Positions 10,253-20,059 are shown, counted from the first letter of the stretch. The stretch is DNA of 64,000 nucleotides from Mannheimia bovis (GCF_014541205.1 NZ_CP061280.1:1566798-1630797), one strand, 5' to 3'. Made by a program: numbers and translations. The notes: a model not told the origin generated them from the sequence alone.

Positions 10253-12607
10253 ATGAACACAACATTAGAACAAGGCAAATTTGTTTTTCTCGACAAACCA
10301 GAAAACACAATCACGACCGCAGCTCACTGGGGGGCATTAAATGTAGCCCTTGAAAATGGCAGAGTAGTGAGATCGGAAGGTAGCTTAGCCAAAAATCATC
10401 AAAACGAATTACAAGATGTGGTTGCCGATCAGCTTTATAGCTCTGTGCGAGTTAAGTATCCGATGGTTAGAAAAGGCTACTTAGAAGGTGATAAAGACAC
10501 TACCTTGCGTGGGCGAGATGAATGGGTGAGAGTTTCTTGGGATAAAGCCTTTGAGCTTGTTTCAAATGAAATTCAACGTGTTCGCCAACAATACGGTAGC
10601 GAATCGATTTTTGGTGGCTCTTACGGCTGGTATAGTTGTGGCTCATTACACGCTTCTCGCACACTGTTGCAACGTTACTTAAATGTAACGGGTGGTTTTA
10701 TAAATAGCAAAGGCGATTATTCCACCGGTGCGGTACAAGTGATGATGCCTTATGTGCTAGGGAATATTGAAGTTTATGCTCAACAAACCAGTTGGCATAC
10801 AATTGTAGAAAATACAGAATTATTGGTGATTTGGTCGTCTAACCCACTCAATACTTTACGCATTGCGTGGACATCTGCCGAACCGGAAGGCATTGATTAT
10901 CTGGCTAAAATCAAAGCCAGCGGCAAACGTATTATTTGTATCGACCCTGTAAAAAGTGAAACCTGCCAATTTTTAGAGGCAGAGTGGTTGCCAATTAATA
11001 CAGGTACTGATGTTGCATTGATACTGGGTATCGCTCACACTTTAATTAGTGAGAACAAGCACGATCACGACTTTTTAGCGAAATATACCGTCGGTTTCGA
11101 GCAATTTGCCGATTATGTGTTAGGAAAAACCGATAATCAACCAAAAACGGCTGAATGGGCGAGCAAAATTTGTGGCATTGATGCGGAAACAATTAAAGAA
11201 TTGGCTCACGCCTTTATCGCCAATCGAACAATGCTGATGTCAGGCTGGGGCTTGCAACGTTTGCAACACGGCGAGCAGAGCCATTGGGCGTTAGTTACCC
11301 TTGCCGCAATGCTAGGGCAGATTGGCTTGCCAGGTGGTGGTTTTGGTTTAAATTATCGCTATTCTACTAACGGATTAAATGCTAATTCCGGTATTCGTTT
11401 AGGGGCAATAAATGCAGGTAAGCCAAACCTGAATATGCCGTTTTTCCCGGTTGCTCGTATTGCTGATGCGTTACTTAACCCAAATCAGACTTACGATTAC
11501 AACGGGCAAACTTTAGTTTACCCTGATGTAAAATTAGTCTATTGGGCAGGAGGAAATCCATTTGCTCACCACCCTGATACCAACTATTTGGTAAAAGCGT
11601 GGCATCAGCCTGAAACCGTGATCGTTAATGAATGTTACTGGACGCCAACCGCCCGAATGGCAGATATTGTACTACCGGCTACCACAAGCTATGAACGAAA
11701 CGATTTAACCGTAGCCGGGGATTATGTGGTGAAACATATCATCCCAATGAAACAAGTCGTTCCGCCGCAGTTTGAGGCAAAAAACGACTACGATATTTTT
11801 GCCGAGTTGGCGAAACGAGCAGGCAAAGAGCAAGAGTTCACCGAAGGTAAGAGCGAAATGGATTGGTTGAAAGAGTTCTACCAAATTGCCTATGATGCAG
11901 CAGAAAAAATCAATACGCCATTCCCAACCTTTGATGAATTTTGGACAGAAAACAAAGTGCTCAGTTTTGAAACAGAAAATCAAAATAACACTTTTGTTCG
12001 CTATCAAGATTATCGTAATGACCCGATTAAGCACAAACTGGCAACACCATCAGGCAAAATCGAGATTTTCTCTGAAACCGTAGCGAATATGAATTACGAT
12101 GATTGCAAAGGGCATCCAACGTGGTTTGAGCATCAAGAATATTCGGGCAAAACAAACGAAGTTGAACCTCTTGCGTTAGTAACACCACATATTAAATACC
12201 GCTTACATAGCCAGTTAGCCTATTCTTCACTTCGTCAATATTACGAAGTAAACGGACGAGAGCCGGTGTTGATTCATACTCAAGATGCCGCTGAACGAGG
12301 CATTACAAGCGGTGATATTGTGCGAATTTTTAACAAACGCGGACAAGTATTGGCAGGTGCGGTGGTTAGTGATGGCATTATCAAAGGCACTGTTGCTCTT
12401 TATGAAGGAGGTTGGTACGCCCCACAAGATTTAAGCCAACCAAACACTTTATGCTTAAACGGTAATCCAAATGTGCTAACTAAAAATGATGGTTCATCAA
12501 AACTAGGGCAGGGCAATGCACCGAATACTACAACCGTTCAGGTAGAGAAATTTGAGCTGGAAGCTCCCGAAGTAGCGGTGTTTAACCCACCTCAATTCAG
12601 CGAGTAA
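10253..12607 (+). CDS. bisC: Cytoplasmic S-oxide reductase, BisC-like paralogue of TorZ without Tat leader
   Basis: 784 residues, clearly homologous along its whole length to the TorZ of this window (shared blocks such as VKYPMVRKGYLEG, DTTLRGRDEWVRVSWDKA, IIKGTV) but starting directly at the catalytic domain: MNTTLEQGKFVFLDKPENTI has no twin-arginine motif or hydrophobic stretch. The Mo-ligand serine is kept (DYSTGAVQ, Ser 157). A leaderless member of this family in E. coli is biotin sulfoxide reductase BisC, which recycles oxidised biotin and methionine sulfoxide in the cytoplasm; that role is inferred here. No cytochrome partner is adjacent. The symbol is by analogy; a TorZ duplicate with another substrate is the alternative. 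Confidence 0.75.
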   Translation: MNTTLEQGKFVFLDKPENTITTAAHWGALNVALENGRVVRSEGSLAKNHQNELQDVVADQLYSSVRVKYPMVRKGYLEGDKDTTLRGRDEWVRVSWDKAFELVSNEIQRVRQQYGSESIFGGSYGWYSCGSLHASRTLLQRYLNVTGGFINSKGDYSTGAVQVMMPYVLGNIEVYAQQTSWHTIVENTELLVIWSSNPLNTLRIAWTSAEPEGIDYLAKIKASGKRIICIDPVKSETCQFLEAEWLPINTGTDVALILGIAHTLISENKHDHDFLAKYTVGFEQFADYVLGKTDNQPKTAEWASKICGIDAETIKELAHAFIANRTMLMSGWGLQRLQHGEQSHWALVTLAAMLGQIGLPGGGFGLNYRYSTNGLNANSGIRLGAINAGKPNLNMPFFPVARIADALLNPNQTYDYNGQTLVYPDVKLVYWAGGNPFAHHPDTNYLVKAWHQPETVIVNECYWTPTARMADIVLPATTSYERNDLTVAGDYVVKHIIPMKQVVPPQFEAKNDYDIFAELAKRAGKEQEFTEGKSEMDWLKEFYQIAYDAAEKINTPFPTFDEFWTENKVLSFETENQNNTFVRYQDYRNDPIKHKLATPSGKIEIFSETVANMNYDDCKGHPTWFEHQEYSGKTNEVEPLALVTPHIKYRLHSQLAYSSLRQYYEVNGREPVLIHTQDAAERGITSGDIVRIFNKRGQVLAGAVVSDGIIKGTVALYEGGWYAPQDLSQPNTLCLNGNPNVLTKNDGSSKLGQGNAPNTTTVQVEKFELEAPEVAVFNPPQFSE

Positions 12608-12615
12608 TCAACCGG

Positions 12616-12660
12616 CAAGCGGTGCTTTTTTGTAAATTTTTTGCAAAATTTCACCGCTTG
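12616..12660. terminator. Inverted uptake-sequence pair acting as terminator
   Basis: CAAGCGGTG (12616-12624) and CACCGCTTG (12652-12660) form a stem with an A/T-rich loop containing TTTTTTGCAAAA. Placed just after the BisC-like gene. The second arm is an exact uptake 9-mer (12653-12661). Confidence 0.7.
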
Positions 12661-12714
12661 TTAGCCCACATAATATGGTATAGTAAGCTATTTTTAGTCA
12701 TCTCCATAATTCTT

Positions 12715-13113
12715 ATGAAAAACAAATTCCTTACCATCGCCGCCCTTAGCGGACTTTTCACTGTTGCCTTTGGGGCTTTTGCCAGCCACGGGTTATCACA
12801 ACATTTAGAGCCGAAAGCTTTGGGCTGGATTGAAACAGGCATTAAATATCAAATGTTCCACACCATTGCTATTCTTGCTCTTGGCTTGTTCAAAATTGCA
12901 AATTTTTCGCAAAATCCGCCCGCTTGTAGAGCCAAAGCCTTGAATATTATCGGCGGTAGCTGGGCGTTAGGGATTTTACTTTTCAGCGGTAATCTCTATC
13001 TACGAGCGTTAGATGTGCCAACGATTCATTGGCTGACACCGATTGGTGGGCTGAGCTTTATGCTTGGCTGGGCTGCGTTAATTTATGTGAGTGTGAGAAG
13101 TAAAAATGTTTAA
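12715..13113 (+). CDS. DUF423 family inner-membrane protein (YgdD-like)
   Basis: 132-residue membrane protein with four predicted hydrophobic helices and the DUF423 signature GAFASHGL near the N-terminus plus a conserved C-terminal [15 protein letters not shown]. The ATG at 12715 fits the family; the frame runs 31 codons further upstream through the uptake-sequence pair, which is not coding. It overlaps the next gene rlmM by eight bases, the same ygdD-rlmM (ygdE) order found in E. coli, so the two are cotranscribed. The function of the family is not known. Confidence 0.85.
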   Translation: MKNKFLTIAALSGLFTVAFGAFASHGLSQHLEPKALGWIETGIKYQMFHTIAILALGLFKIANFSQNPPACRAKALNIIGGSWALGILLFSGNLYLRALDVPTIHWLTPIGGLSFMLGWAALIYVSVRSKNV

Positions 13114-14200
13114 TAAATTAGCCCTTTATTGCCGTGCCGGTTTTGAAAAAGAAGTAGCAGGGGAGATCAGCGACAAAGCAGCCCAACTTGGCGTTTTTGG
13201 CTTTGCTAATCTTAAAGAAAATAGTGGTTATGTAATTTTTGAGTGTTATCAAAATGGCGATGCTGACCGCTTAGCTCGAGAGCTAAAATTTGCTCAACTC
13301 ATTTTTGTTCGCCAAATGGTTGTAGTTGCGGATTTGTTACAAAATTTACCTGAAAATGACCGAATTTCGCCGATTTTAAACCAATATACAGAGTTAAATC
13401 CTCGAAACAGTTCTGAGATTTTTGTGGAAACGCCCGACACCAATGAGGCAAAAGAGTTATTAACTTTCTGTCGTAAATTTACTGTGCCGCTACGTTCTGC
13501 GTTGAAAAAACAAGGTTGGCTAACCAAAACGGAAAATGCAAAGGGCAGTGTGAGTTTGCATATTCTGTTTGTGCGTTCCGGGGCGTGCTATGTGGGCTAT
13601 GCTTATAATCACAATAAATCACCGTTTTTTATGGGGATTCCACGCTTAAAATTCCCGGCGGAAGCCCCAAGCCGTTCAACCTTAAAATTAGAAGAGGCAA
13701 TTTTAACCTTTATTCCACAAGCGGAAGAGAAAAAACGCTTTAACGATACGATGACAGGCGTAGATTTAGGAGCTTGTCCGGGCGGTTGGACTTATCAATT
13801 AGTCAAACGTGGCGTCTTTGTTTATGCGGTCGATCACGGCAAAATGGCTGCCAGTTTGCACGAGACAGGACGAATTGAACATTGCTCTGAAGATGGTTTT
13901 AAATTCCAGCCACCCAAACGCAAACAAATTGATTGGCTTGTATGCGATATGGTGGAGCAGCCTATGCGTATCGCCAAACTGATGGCAAAATGGCTGATTA
14001 ACGGTTGGTGTCGTGAAACCATTTTCAACCTAAAATTGCCAATGAAAAAACGCTATCAAGAGGTGCAACTTTGCTTACAATATTTGGAAGAAGAGTTGGA
14101 AAAACAAGGACTTTGGTTCAAAATTCAAGCCAAACATCTCTATCACGATCGTGAAGAAATCACGGTGCATATTGCGGTGATGGGGAAATCTGAAAAATAA
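13106..14200 (+). CDS. rlmM: 23S rRNA (cytidine-2498-2'-O)-methyltransferase
   Basis: SAM-dependent 2'-O-methylation of C2498 in 23S rRNA. 364 residues: N-terminal THUMP-containing half, then a Rossmann methyltransferase with the SAM motif [16 protein letters not shown] (about 222-237), VYAVDHGKM and [11 protein letters not shown], and the late [11 protein letters not shown] holding the catalytic lysine of the K-D-K-E set. Translation is probably coupled to the upstream DUF423 gene by their eight-base overlap. Confidence 0.93.
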   Translation: MFNKLALYCRAGFEKEVAGEISDKAAQLGVFGFANLKENSGYVIFECYQNGDADRLARELKFAQLIFVRQMVVVADLLQNLPENDRISPILNQYTELNPRNSSEIFVETPDTNEAKELLTFCRKFTVPLRSALKKQGWLTKTENAKGSVSLHILFVRSGACYVGYAYNHNKSPFFMGIPRLKFPAEAPSRSTLKLEEAILTFIPQAEEKKRFNDTMTGVDLGACPGGWTYQLVKRGVFVYAVDHGKMAASLHETGRIEHCSEDGFKFQPPKRKQIDWLVCDMVEQPMRIAKLMAKWLINGWCRETIFNLKLPMKKRYQEVQLCLQYLEEELEKQGLWFKIQAKHLYHDREEITVHIAVMGKSEK

Positions 14201-14203
14201 ATA

Positions 14204-15108
<905 letters not shown>

Positions 15109-15126
15109 ACTTGAAGGATAATAACA

Positions 15127-16260
15127 ATGACAAAATTCAATAATATCGAAACCACTTTAGTTCAAATCGGTAACCGAACCGATCCTCGCACCGGTGCGGT
15201 AGCAATGCCGATTATTCTTTCTACCGCTTATGGTCGTGATGGCTTGGGCGAATCAACAGGCTGGGACTATACTCGTACTAAAAACCCAACCCGTGCCGTA
15301 TTAGAGCAGGGGATTGCCGATTTAGAAGGTGGGGATGCCGGTTTTGCAATGGCTTCAGGTATGGCAGCTATTCAATTAGTGATGTCGCTGTTTAAAGCTC
15401 CGGATGAATGGATTATTTCAAGCGATGTTTATGGTGGTTCTTACCGTTTATTTGATTTCAGCCACAAAAATCACGGCACATTAAAGCCAGTTTATGTTAA
15501 TACAGCAGATTTAGCGGCAATTGAGGCAGCAATTACACCTAATACCAAAGCTATTTTTGTGGAAACACCGTCTAATCCATTAATGGAAGAATGTGATGTT
15601 GCAGCTATCTCTAAAATTGCGAAAAAACACAATTTGATGTTGATTGTGGATAATACTTTCTTAACGCCGGCATTATTCCGCCCGATTGAACACGGTGCAG
15701 ATATTGTGGTTCATAGTGCAACCAAATATTTATCCGGCCATAATGATGTATTAGCGGGCTTAATTGTCGCAAAAGATTCAGAAGAAACCAAAGTAAACGG
15801 ACAAAACTTAACTGAGCGTTTATTCTATTTCCAAAACTGTGCCGGTGCAGTGCTTTCGCCGTTTGATTCTTATCTTGCCGTGCGTGGTATGAAAACCTTG
15901 GCATTGCGTATGGAACGCCACCAACATAACGCATCAGAAATTGCTAAATTTTTAGCAGAGCAGCCTGAAATTGATAGTGTACTTTATTCAGGTAAAAGCG
16001 GTATGGTTTCGTTCCGTTTACAAAAAGAAGAATGGGTGCCTAAATTCTTAAAAGCGATTAATTTAATTACCTTTGCTGAAAGTTTAGGTGGAGCAGAAAG
16101 CTTTATCACTTACCCGGCAACGCAAACGCATATGGATATTCCGGAAGCAGAACGTATTGCTCGTGGTATTACTAATACCTTGTTACGTTTCTCAGTCGGC
16201 TTGGAACACGTTGAAGATATTAAAGCGGATTTACTACAAGCCTTTAAACAGTTGAAGTAG
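15127..16260 (+). CDS. Cystathionine gamma-synthase / PLP-dependent Cys-Met metabolism enzyme
   Basis: 377-residue member of the Cys/Met metabolism PLP-enzyme family. The pyridoxal-phosphate lysine is K200 in HSATKYLSGHND; GWDYTRTKNPTRAVLE and MASGMAAI are cofactor and substrate contacts. Length and the sequence around YGRDGLGESTGWDY resemble MetI/MetB-type enzymes that make cystathionine from an activated homoserine, rather than the lyase MetC. It follows dapB by 18 bases and is probably in the same operon. Family is certain; synthase, sulfhydrylase or gamma-lyase activity cannot be separated by eye. Confidence 0.85.
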   Translation: MTKFNNIETTLVQIGNRTDPRTGAVAMPIILSTAYGRDGLGESTGWDYTRTKNPTRAVLEQGIADLEGGDAGFAMASGMAAIQLVMSLFKAPDEWIISSDVYGGSYRLFDFSHKNHGTLKPVYVNTADLAAIEAAITPNTKAIFVETPSNPLMEECDVAAISKIAKKHNLMLIVDNTFLTPALFRPIEHGADIVVHSATKYLSGHNDVLAGLIVAKDSEETKVNGQNLTERLFYFQNCAGAVLSPFDSYLAVRGMKTLALRMERHQHNASEIAKFLAEQPEIDSVLYSGKSGMVSFRLQKEEWVPKFLKAINLITFAESLGGAESFITYPATQTHMDIPEAERIARGITNTLLRFSVGLEHVEDIKADLLQAFKQLK

Positions 16261-16277
16261 TTGTTCATCCTAAACTT

Positions 16278-16286
16278 ACAAGCGGT
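16278..16286 (+). repeat. Uptake signal sequence, last one before the prophage
   Basis: ACAAGCGGTCAGACTTTTTGTG followed by TTTTTTGCAAAA, facing a degenerate inverted copy (GACCGTTTG, 16317-16325). The 369-bp gene-free stretch 16261-16629 holds this element, the dif site and the 24-bp inverted repeat listed separately. Confidence 0.8.
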
Positions 16287-16401
16287 CAGACTTTTTGTGT
16301 TTTTTGCAAAAGAGATGACCGTTTGTTTTTTTGAATGTATAAATGGATATTTGAAAGGAAAGTTGTTTATGGATTTATAAAATTCATTATTTTAATACTT
16401 T

Positions 16402-16429
16402 ATTTAACATAATATAAGTTATGCGAAAT
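16402..16429 (-). other. dif: dif site, left prophage junction
   Basis: Read on the minus strand: ATTTCGCATAA - CTTATA - TTATGTTAAAT, an 11-6-11 layout. The E. coli dif site is GGTGCGCATAA - TGTATA - TTATGTTAAAT, so the XerD arm is identical and the XerC arm shares CGCATAA. This is the chromosome-dimer resolution site of the terminus region, rebuilt at one edge of the prophage. FtsK, which activates XerCD here, is encoded in the same window. Confidence 0.9.
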
Positions 16430-16548
16430 TCATTTGAATAAAAAAACATCACTTAAACTTATTCTTTGCATTTAGAAAAATTATCTCTTTCATCTATTAT
16501 AAATTCCCTCCAAATGTACTAACGCCCTTGCTGTCGCTTCGGTTGTTC

Positions 16549-16616
16549 AAATTTTTAACCGCAAATCACACTCCTACGAACAATAAAGTTCTAGTGTAAT
16601 TTGCGGCTAAAAATTT
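16549..16616. repeat. 24-bp inverted repeat at the prophage end (candidate origin or terminator)
   Basis: Arms 16549-16572 and 16593-16616 pair at 22 of 24 positions around a 20-base loop that itself holds GAAC/GTTC. It lies between the last phage gene and dif. Such long hairpins in inoviruses can be replication origins, packaging signals or terminators; which one is not decidable here. Confidence 0.6.
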
Positions 16617-16629
16617 TACGTTTTACCAA

Positions 16630-17163
16630 CTACAACATATTGCTGTCATTTGTTTTCTGAGATTTTTTATCCTCAGCACTAATTTTTTTATACGCTTCAA
16701 TAAATTCTTTACGTTCATAAATTAGGTTCACTTGAAATCCCCCCATATGCGGAGCTTCTAACAAAATTTCAGTATCCCCATTTCTAAATTTACCATATCT
16801 ATCTCCAACAAATGGCTTTTGTTGTTTCACAAGTTTATATTTTGACTGTAAAATACCAAACAAATGTTCAAATTTTTTATGTTTCATATTGTCTGTTTCT
16901 TGGAATTTAGATATTACAGCTGTCAATATGCCTTTTTCATCAAAAATAACCAACAAGCTATTTAAATCTTCAATATCAATAGCTTGAGGGCTAATAAAAT
17001 ACTGATTACCTTTACTATAACGATTTACACCATCTTCAGTAGTTTCATACATATCTTTGACTTCCTGCTCCGTTGTTTTACCTAACTCCATATTAAAAAC
17101 TACTGGATCTGCAAATGCTAATGAACTAAGACTTAACATTAAAGCTAACAATGTTTTCTTCAT
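16630..17163 (-). CDS. Predicted secreted cargo protein of the prophage, unknown function
   Basis: 177 residues starting with a clear Sec signal peptide (MKKTLLALMLSLSSLAFA, cleavage before DPVVF). The mature part is small, mixed alpha/beta, rich in charged residues, without cysteine or recognisable catalytic motif. It includes LLVIFDEKGILTAVISKF, and a Lys-rich tail. It has its own GGGG ribosome site and is separated from the phage assembly genes by a strong hairpin, so it is probably its own transcription unit. It occupies the spot between the assembly genes and the att site, where CTX-phi carries its toxin genes. I do not recognise the family; no toxin function should be assumed. Confidence 0.8.
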   Translation of the reverse strand: MKKTLLALMLSLSSLAFADPVVFNMELGKTTEQEVKDMYETTEDGVNRYSKGNQYFISPQAIDIEDLNSLLVIFDEKGILTAVISKFQETDNMKHKKFEHLFGILQSKYKLVKQQKPFVGDRYGKFRNGDTEILLEAPHMGGFQVNLIYERKEFIEAYKKISAEDKKSQKTNDSNML

Positions 17164-17184
17164 AAAATAACCCCATGTAAAAAC

Positions 17185-17246
17185 AAATCAAAATAAAGGT
17201 GCTTGCCTCCTCATTCTTGCGGGGACAAGCACCTTTATTTTGATTT
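17185..17246 (-). terminator. Perfect 21-bp hairpin after the phage assembly operon
   Basis: Arms 17185-17205 and 17226-17246 are perfectly complementary (core AAGGTGCTTG / CAAGCACCTT) with a 20-base loop. It begins five bases after the stop of the 110-residue gene and ends with A/T-rich arms, so it can terminate in either direction; an origin role for the phage is an alternative. Confidence 0.75.
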
Positions 17247-17251
17247 ATTAG

Positions 17252-17584
17252 CTAAGAACTTTCGGATTTTAAAATCTTAAGATAAAAAATAGCTTCCTCT
17301 ATAACTGAAGCCGGCACATCATTTTCACCTAGAACAATATTATAAGTTCTTAATCTATCGCACTCAGCTTTTAAGAAAAGGATTAAATCTAAATTTAACT
17401 CATTAAATAAATCTACTATATCCCTATAAAGTACTTTAATTTCATTAAAAATTTTTAATTCTCTTTCTAATTGAAGAGGCGTTATAGTTCTATTTTTTGA
17501 TAACATTTCCTTATAAGATTCATTTGAATACCCCAGAATAACTGGCATTAATCGCATAAAGTTTTTTTCTATAGACATTTTCAT
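17252..17584 (-). CDS. Prophage cytoplasmic protein, unknown function
   Basis: 110 residues, no signal peptide or membrane segment, mostly helical by composition (LQLERELKIFNEIKVLYRDIVDLFNELNLDL), acidic C-terminus. The start lies one base after the secretin stop codon region (secretin ends at 17586), so it is the last gene of the assembly operon and translationally linked to it. I do not recognise the family. Position suggests a phage accessory or immunity function, but this is inference only. Confidence 0.7.
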   Translation of the reverse strand: MKMSIEKNFMRLMPVILGYSNESYKEMLSKNRTITPLQLERELKIFNEIKVLYRDIVDLFNELNLDLILFLKAECDRLRTYNIVLGENDVPASVIEEAIFYLKILKSESS

Positions 17585-17585
17585 A

Positions 17586-18722
17586 TTAAATTTTATTTAC
17601 CTGTAACAAAACAATAATGTCCGTTTTAGTATGTTCACTTGACTTACCAGTAAACCAACCACTCGGTAATAAAGAAAAACCTGTTTCCCCTTGGGATAAT
17701 TTATTCTCAGCTAAACCACCTAATACAATTACATCGCCACTTTTTACTGTTACATCAGTTAATAAATCACGTTTTACCAACGTTGGGCTATTATTAACAC
17801 CAGTATCTGTTTTGATGAAATTTGAAAGCTGTTGTTGAATTTTTAAATCAATCGCCTTATCTTTTATTGTCGGCTGAATATCAAATATCACACCGCTTGA
17901 GCGATATTCAATCGACTGAATAGGTCTGCCGTCCTGATACGTGACATTCGACAATACAGGCACATCAGAGCCTACTGAAAAATTACCCCTTGAACCTGAT
18001 TTTACTCTTAATGTCGGACTACTGACAACCCTAAAACGTTGATCTGTGCGAAACAATTCAAACATAGCATCTAAATTTCCTGCGTTCACGGTAATAAAAT
18101 TTTCATAGCTTTGCTTATAACCAACACTAATACCTAATTTTCCTGATAGCAATTTCGCTAACAAGTTTATGCCACTGCCCTCTTTTTCAATGTTCTGCAC
18201 TTCAAAAACATAGCCAGTTACCACGACTTCACTACTTTTTGTGTCGATTGATTTTAAGACACTTTTCACTCGTTCAATATCTTCAGAAGTACCATAATAC
18301 ACAAGCTTATCGCCATTCGCAAAAACTTGGTTTCCTTCTGTTCCATCTTTCAAGAAACTAGCCAAATAATCAACATCACGATGAATTGGCGAATAAACAA
18401 AACTACGTTTTATTACTTTCGGCTGTTTTGGTTCAACATGTCCAATATAAACAACGCCTTTTTTCTCTGATATACTGATATTCATATTGCTGAAATATCG
18501 TTGAATAAATTGCTCAAAATTCTGTTGCTCAGTTGTATGAAAGCTAATAACCCTTGAATCATTGGCCAATTTAGGATCAAGCATATACGGCTTTTGTAGT
18601 ACTTCATCGTATATTATTGATATTGCTTTCGGTAACGGCACAGCTTCTAATTTAAAATCAACATTCTTAGCGTAAGAAAATGAGCTAATCATTAGCAACA
18701 GCCCCAATTTATAAATTTTCAT
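17586..18722 (-). CDS. Phage secretin, pIV-like outer-membrane extrusion channel
   Basis: 378 residues. A Sec signal (MKIYKLGLLLMISSFSYA) is followed by N-domains (about 20-150, with the repeated fold VVYIG / KLVYYG seen in secretin N0/N1 modules) and the secretin C-domain (about 160-378) with SSPTLRVKSGSRGNFSVGSDVP and the hallmark VKSGDVIVLGGLAENK. Such proteins form the outer-membrane pore through which filamentous phage leave. The start overlaps the zot stop by ATGA, giving translational coupling. Unlike CTX-phi, which borrows a host type II secretin, this phage carries its own. Confidence 0.9.
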   Translation of the reverse strand: MKIYKLGLLLMISSFSYAKNVDFKLEAVPLPKAISIIYDEVLQKPYMLDPKLANDSRVISFHTTEQQNFEQFIQRYFSNMNISISEKKGVVYIGHVEPKQPKVIKRSFVYSPIHRDVDYLASFLKDGTEGNQVFANGDKLVYYGTSEDIERVKSVLKSIDTKSSEVVVTGYVFEVQNIEKEGSGINLLAKLLSGKLGISVGYKQSYENFITVNAGNLDAMFELFRTDQRFRVVSSPTLRVKSGSRGNFSVGSDVPVLSNVTYQDGRPIQSIEYRSSGVIFDIQPTIKDKAIDLKIQQQLSNFIKTDTGVNNSPTLVKRDLLTDVTVKSGDVIVLGGLAENKLSQGETGFSLLPSGWFTGKSSEHTKTDIIVLLQVNKI

Positions 18723-19753
18723 TTAGATTCTCCTGAAAAATAACTAACTATTTCGCCATCTATCTCTCCCTGCAACATTCGACCGCTAAAACTAAACTGG
18801 CTACTAGGCTCAAGTCTTAAACGGTTTTCGTTGTCAGCTAAGATCACAAATGATTTATTATCCTTTTTTAGTTCCCCGGTTATTCGCCATTTAGTTGATA
18901 AAGGTTTTCCAACAGCAGGAGATAAATTAACTACCATATCGTTATGGTTTTTATCAGGAGTAAATTTAGCCTCTTCAGTATTATTGCTTACTTCGCTCTC
19001 TGAACCATTTAGGAAAATGTAAAGATTATAACCACAATAAAATACCGCTACTGGTAAAAAAACAATCCATAATTTGACCCAAAAAGATGAAAATATAGAT
19101 TGTCTACTATCTGTAACCGTTTCTTTTCCACCACCAGATTCATAAGATTTATAAAGTTCAAAGATTTCTTTATCATATTTTTCTTGATAAGAGTTTGTTC
19201 GGTTCTTTTTAGCTAAGTTCTTTCCTTGAAAAACATCAACCCGATAACGATTACGCAGTCCCAAACCAACGTGTTTTTGCATTCGGTAAGTTGTTTCAAT
19301 TCTGTCTTTGATAAATCGTGGAATTTGAGAAATATCTTGATTTATCACGACTAAGTCACAAGTTACACCTGTTATAGGATCTGTAAAATGTCGATGTTCA
19401 GCAATAAATGAACGATGATTTTTGGGAATATCCTTGTCATTTCCCCAAATACGCCAAACTTCATCAATAATTATCAAGTCCCCAGCCTTGCAAAATGAAT
19501 CTTGTTCGTCCATTGATGGTAAAAAATCCAATTCCAAGCATTGTTCATTTGTTACATATACGACATCACCAAGTTCTTCAATCGTTAATTTCTTATTTTT
19601 ACGCAGCAAATATTGATGAATTTTCTCTTTATTTAATCCATAAATGTTTGAAACGACTCTTCGATTTGAAACAACAGCAGGTAAAATTACCGACTTAACC
19701 ACTTCATACGATTTACCACTTCCTGGAACACCTATATACGCTGAAACAGCCAT
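18719..19753 (-). CDS. zot: Zot-domain assembly ATPase, pI-like
   Basis: 344 residues. The N-terminal Zot domain has Walker A YIGVPGSGKSYE (residues 6-17) and a Walker B-like DLIIIDEVW (about 92-100), then a single membrane helix (WIVFLPVAVFYCGYNLYIFL, about 229-248) and a periplasmic tail, the topology of M13 pI and CTX-phi Zot. It powers assembly and extrusion of the virion at the inner membrane and is expected to dock with the secretin encoded next. GGGGAG lies just before the start. The Zot name reflects the domain; enterotoxic activity of the tail is not implied. Confidence 0.92.
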   Translation of the reverse strand: MAVSAYIGVPGSGKSYEVVKSVILPAVVSNRRVVSNIYGLNKEKIHQYLLRKNKKLTIEELGDVVYVTNEQCLELDFLPSMDEQDSFCKAGDLIIIDEVWRIWGNDKDIPKNHRSFIAEHRHFTDPITGVTCDLVVINQDISQIPRFIKDRIETTYRMQKHVGLGLRNRYRVDVFQGKNLAKKNRTNSYQEKYDKEIFELYKSYESGGGKETVTDSRQSIFSSFWVKLWIVFLPVAVFYCGYNLYIFLNGSESEVSNNTEEAKFTPDKNHNDMVVNLSPAVGKPLSTKWRITGELKKDNKSFVILADNENRLRLEPSSQFSFSGRMLQGEIDGEIVSYFSGESK

Positions 19754-19762
19754 ATCACTCCC

Positions 19763-20059
19763 CTATCCAATAAATGGTATACGTCTAATTGCAAAACGTG
19801 AAATCATTGCTGAAATCATTAAAGAAATAGCCATAGGTATCTGAAAAATATTAAAAAAATACCACATGCTTTCAGGCAACTGCCCAAATAAGGAATTTAA
19901 ATCAGGTATTAAATTTTTAGACACCAGTACTTCTATTGCCACTGGAAGTAGTTCAGAGGTTAAAAAATAGATAGATAAAAATATGACACCTTTAATTAAA
20001 AAATCTGAAACCAAATAATTCACAATTGCTGATAGTGCCATAAAAATCACTTTAAACAT
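19763..20059 (-). CDS. Minor coat protein pVI-like (DUF2523 type)
   Basis: 98 residues with three hydrophobic segments (about 5-33 in two parts and 67-88) and a basic C-terminus (RFAIRRIPFIG). Size, topology and place between pIII and Zot are those of M13 pVI and of DUF2523 proteins in other inoviruses, which cap the virion end with pIII. GGAGG overlaps the stop codon of the pIII gene, so translation is coupled. Confidence 0.85.
   Translation of the reverse strand: MFKVIFMALSAIVNYLVSDFLIKGVIFLSIYFLTSELLPVAIEVLVSKNLIPDLNSLFGQLPESMWYFFNIFQIPMAISLMISAMISRFAIRRIPFIG

Noticed and set aside
18719-19753. Zot as an enterotoxin
   Set aside because: The Walker motifs, membrane topology and operon place it as the phage assembly ATPase; toxin activity cannot be inferred from the domain name.
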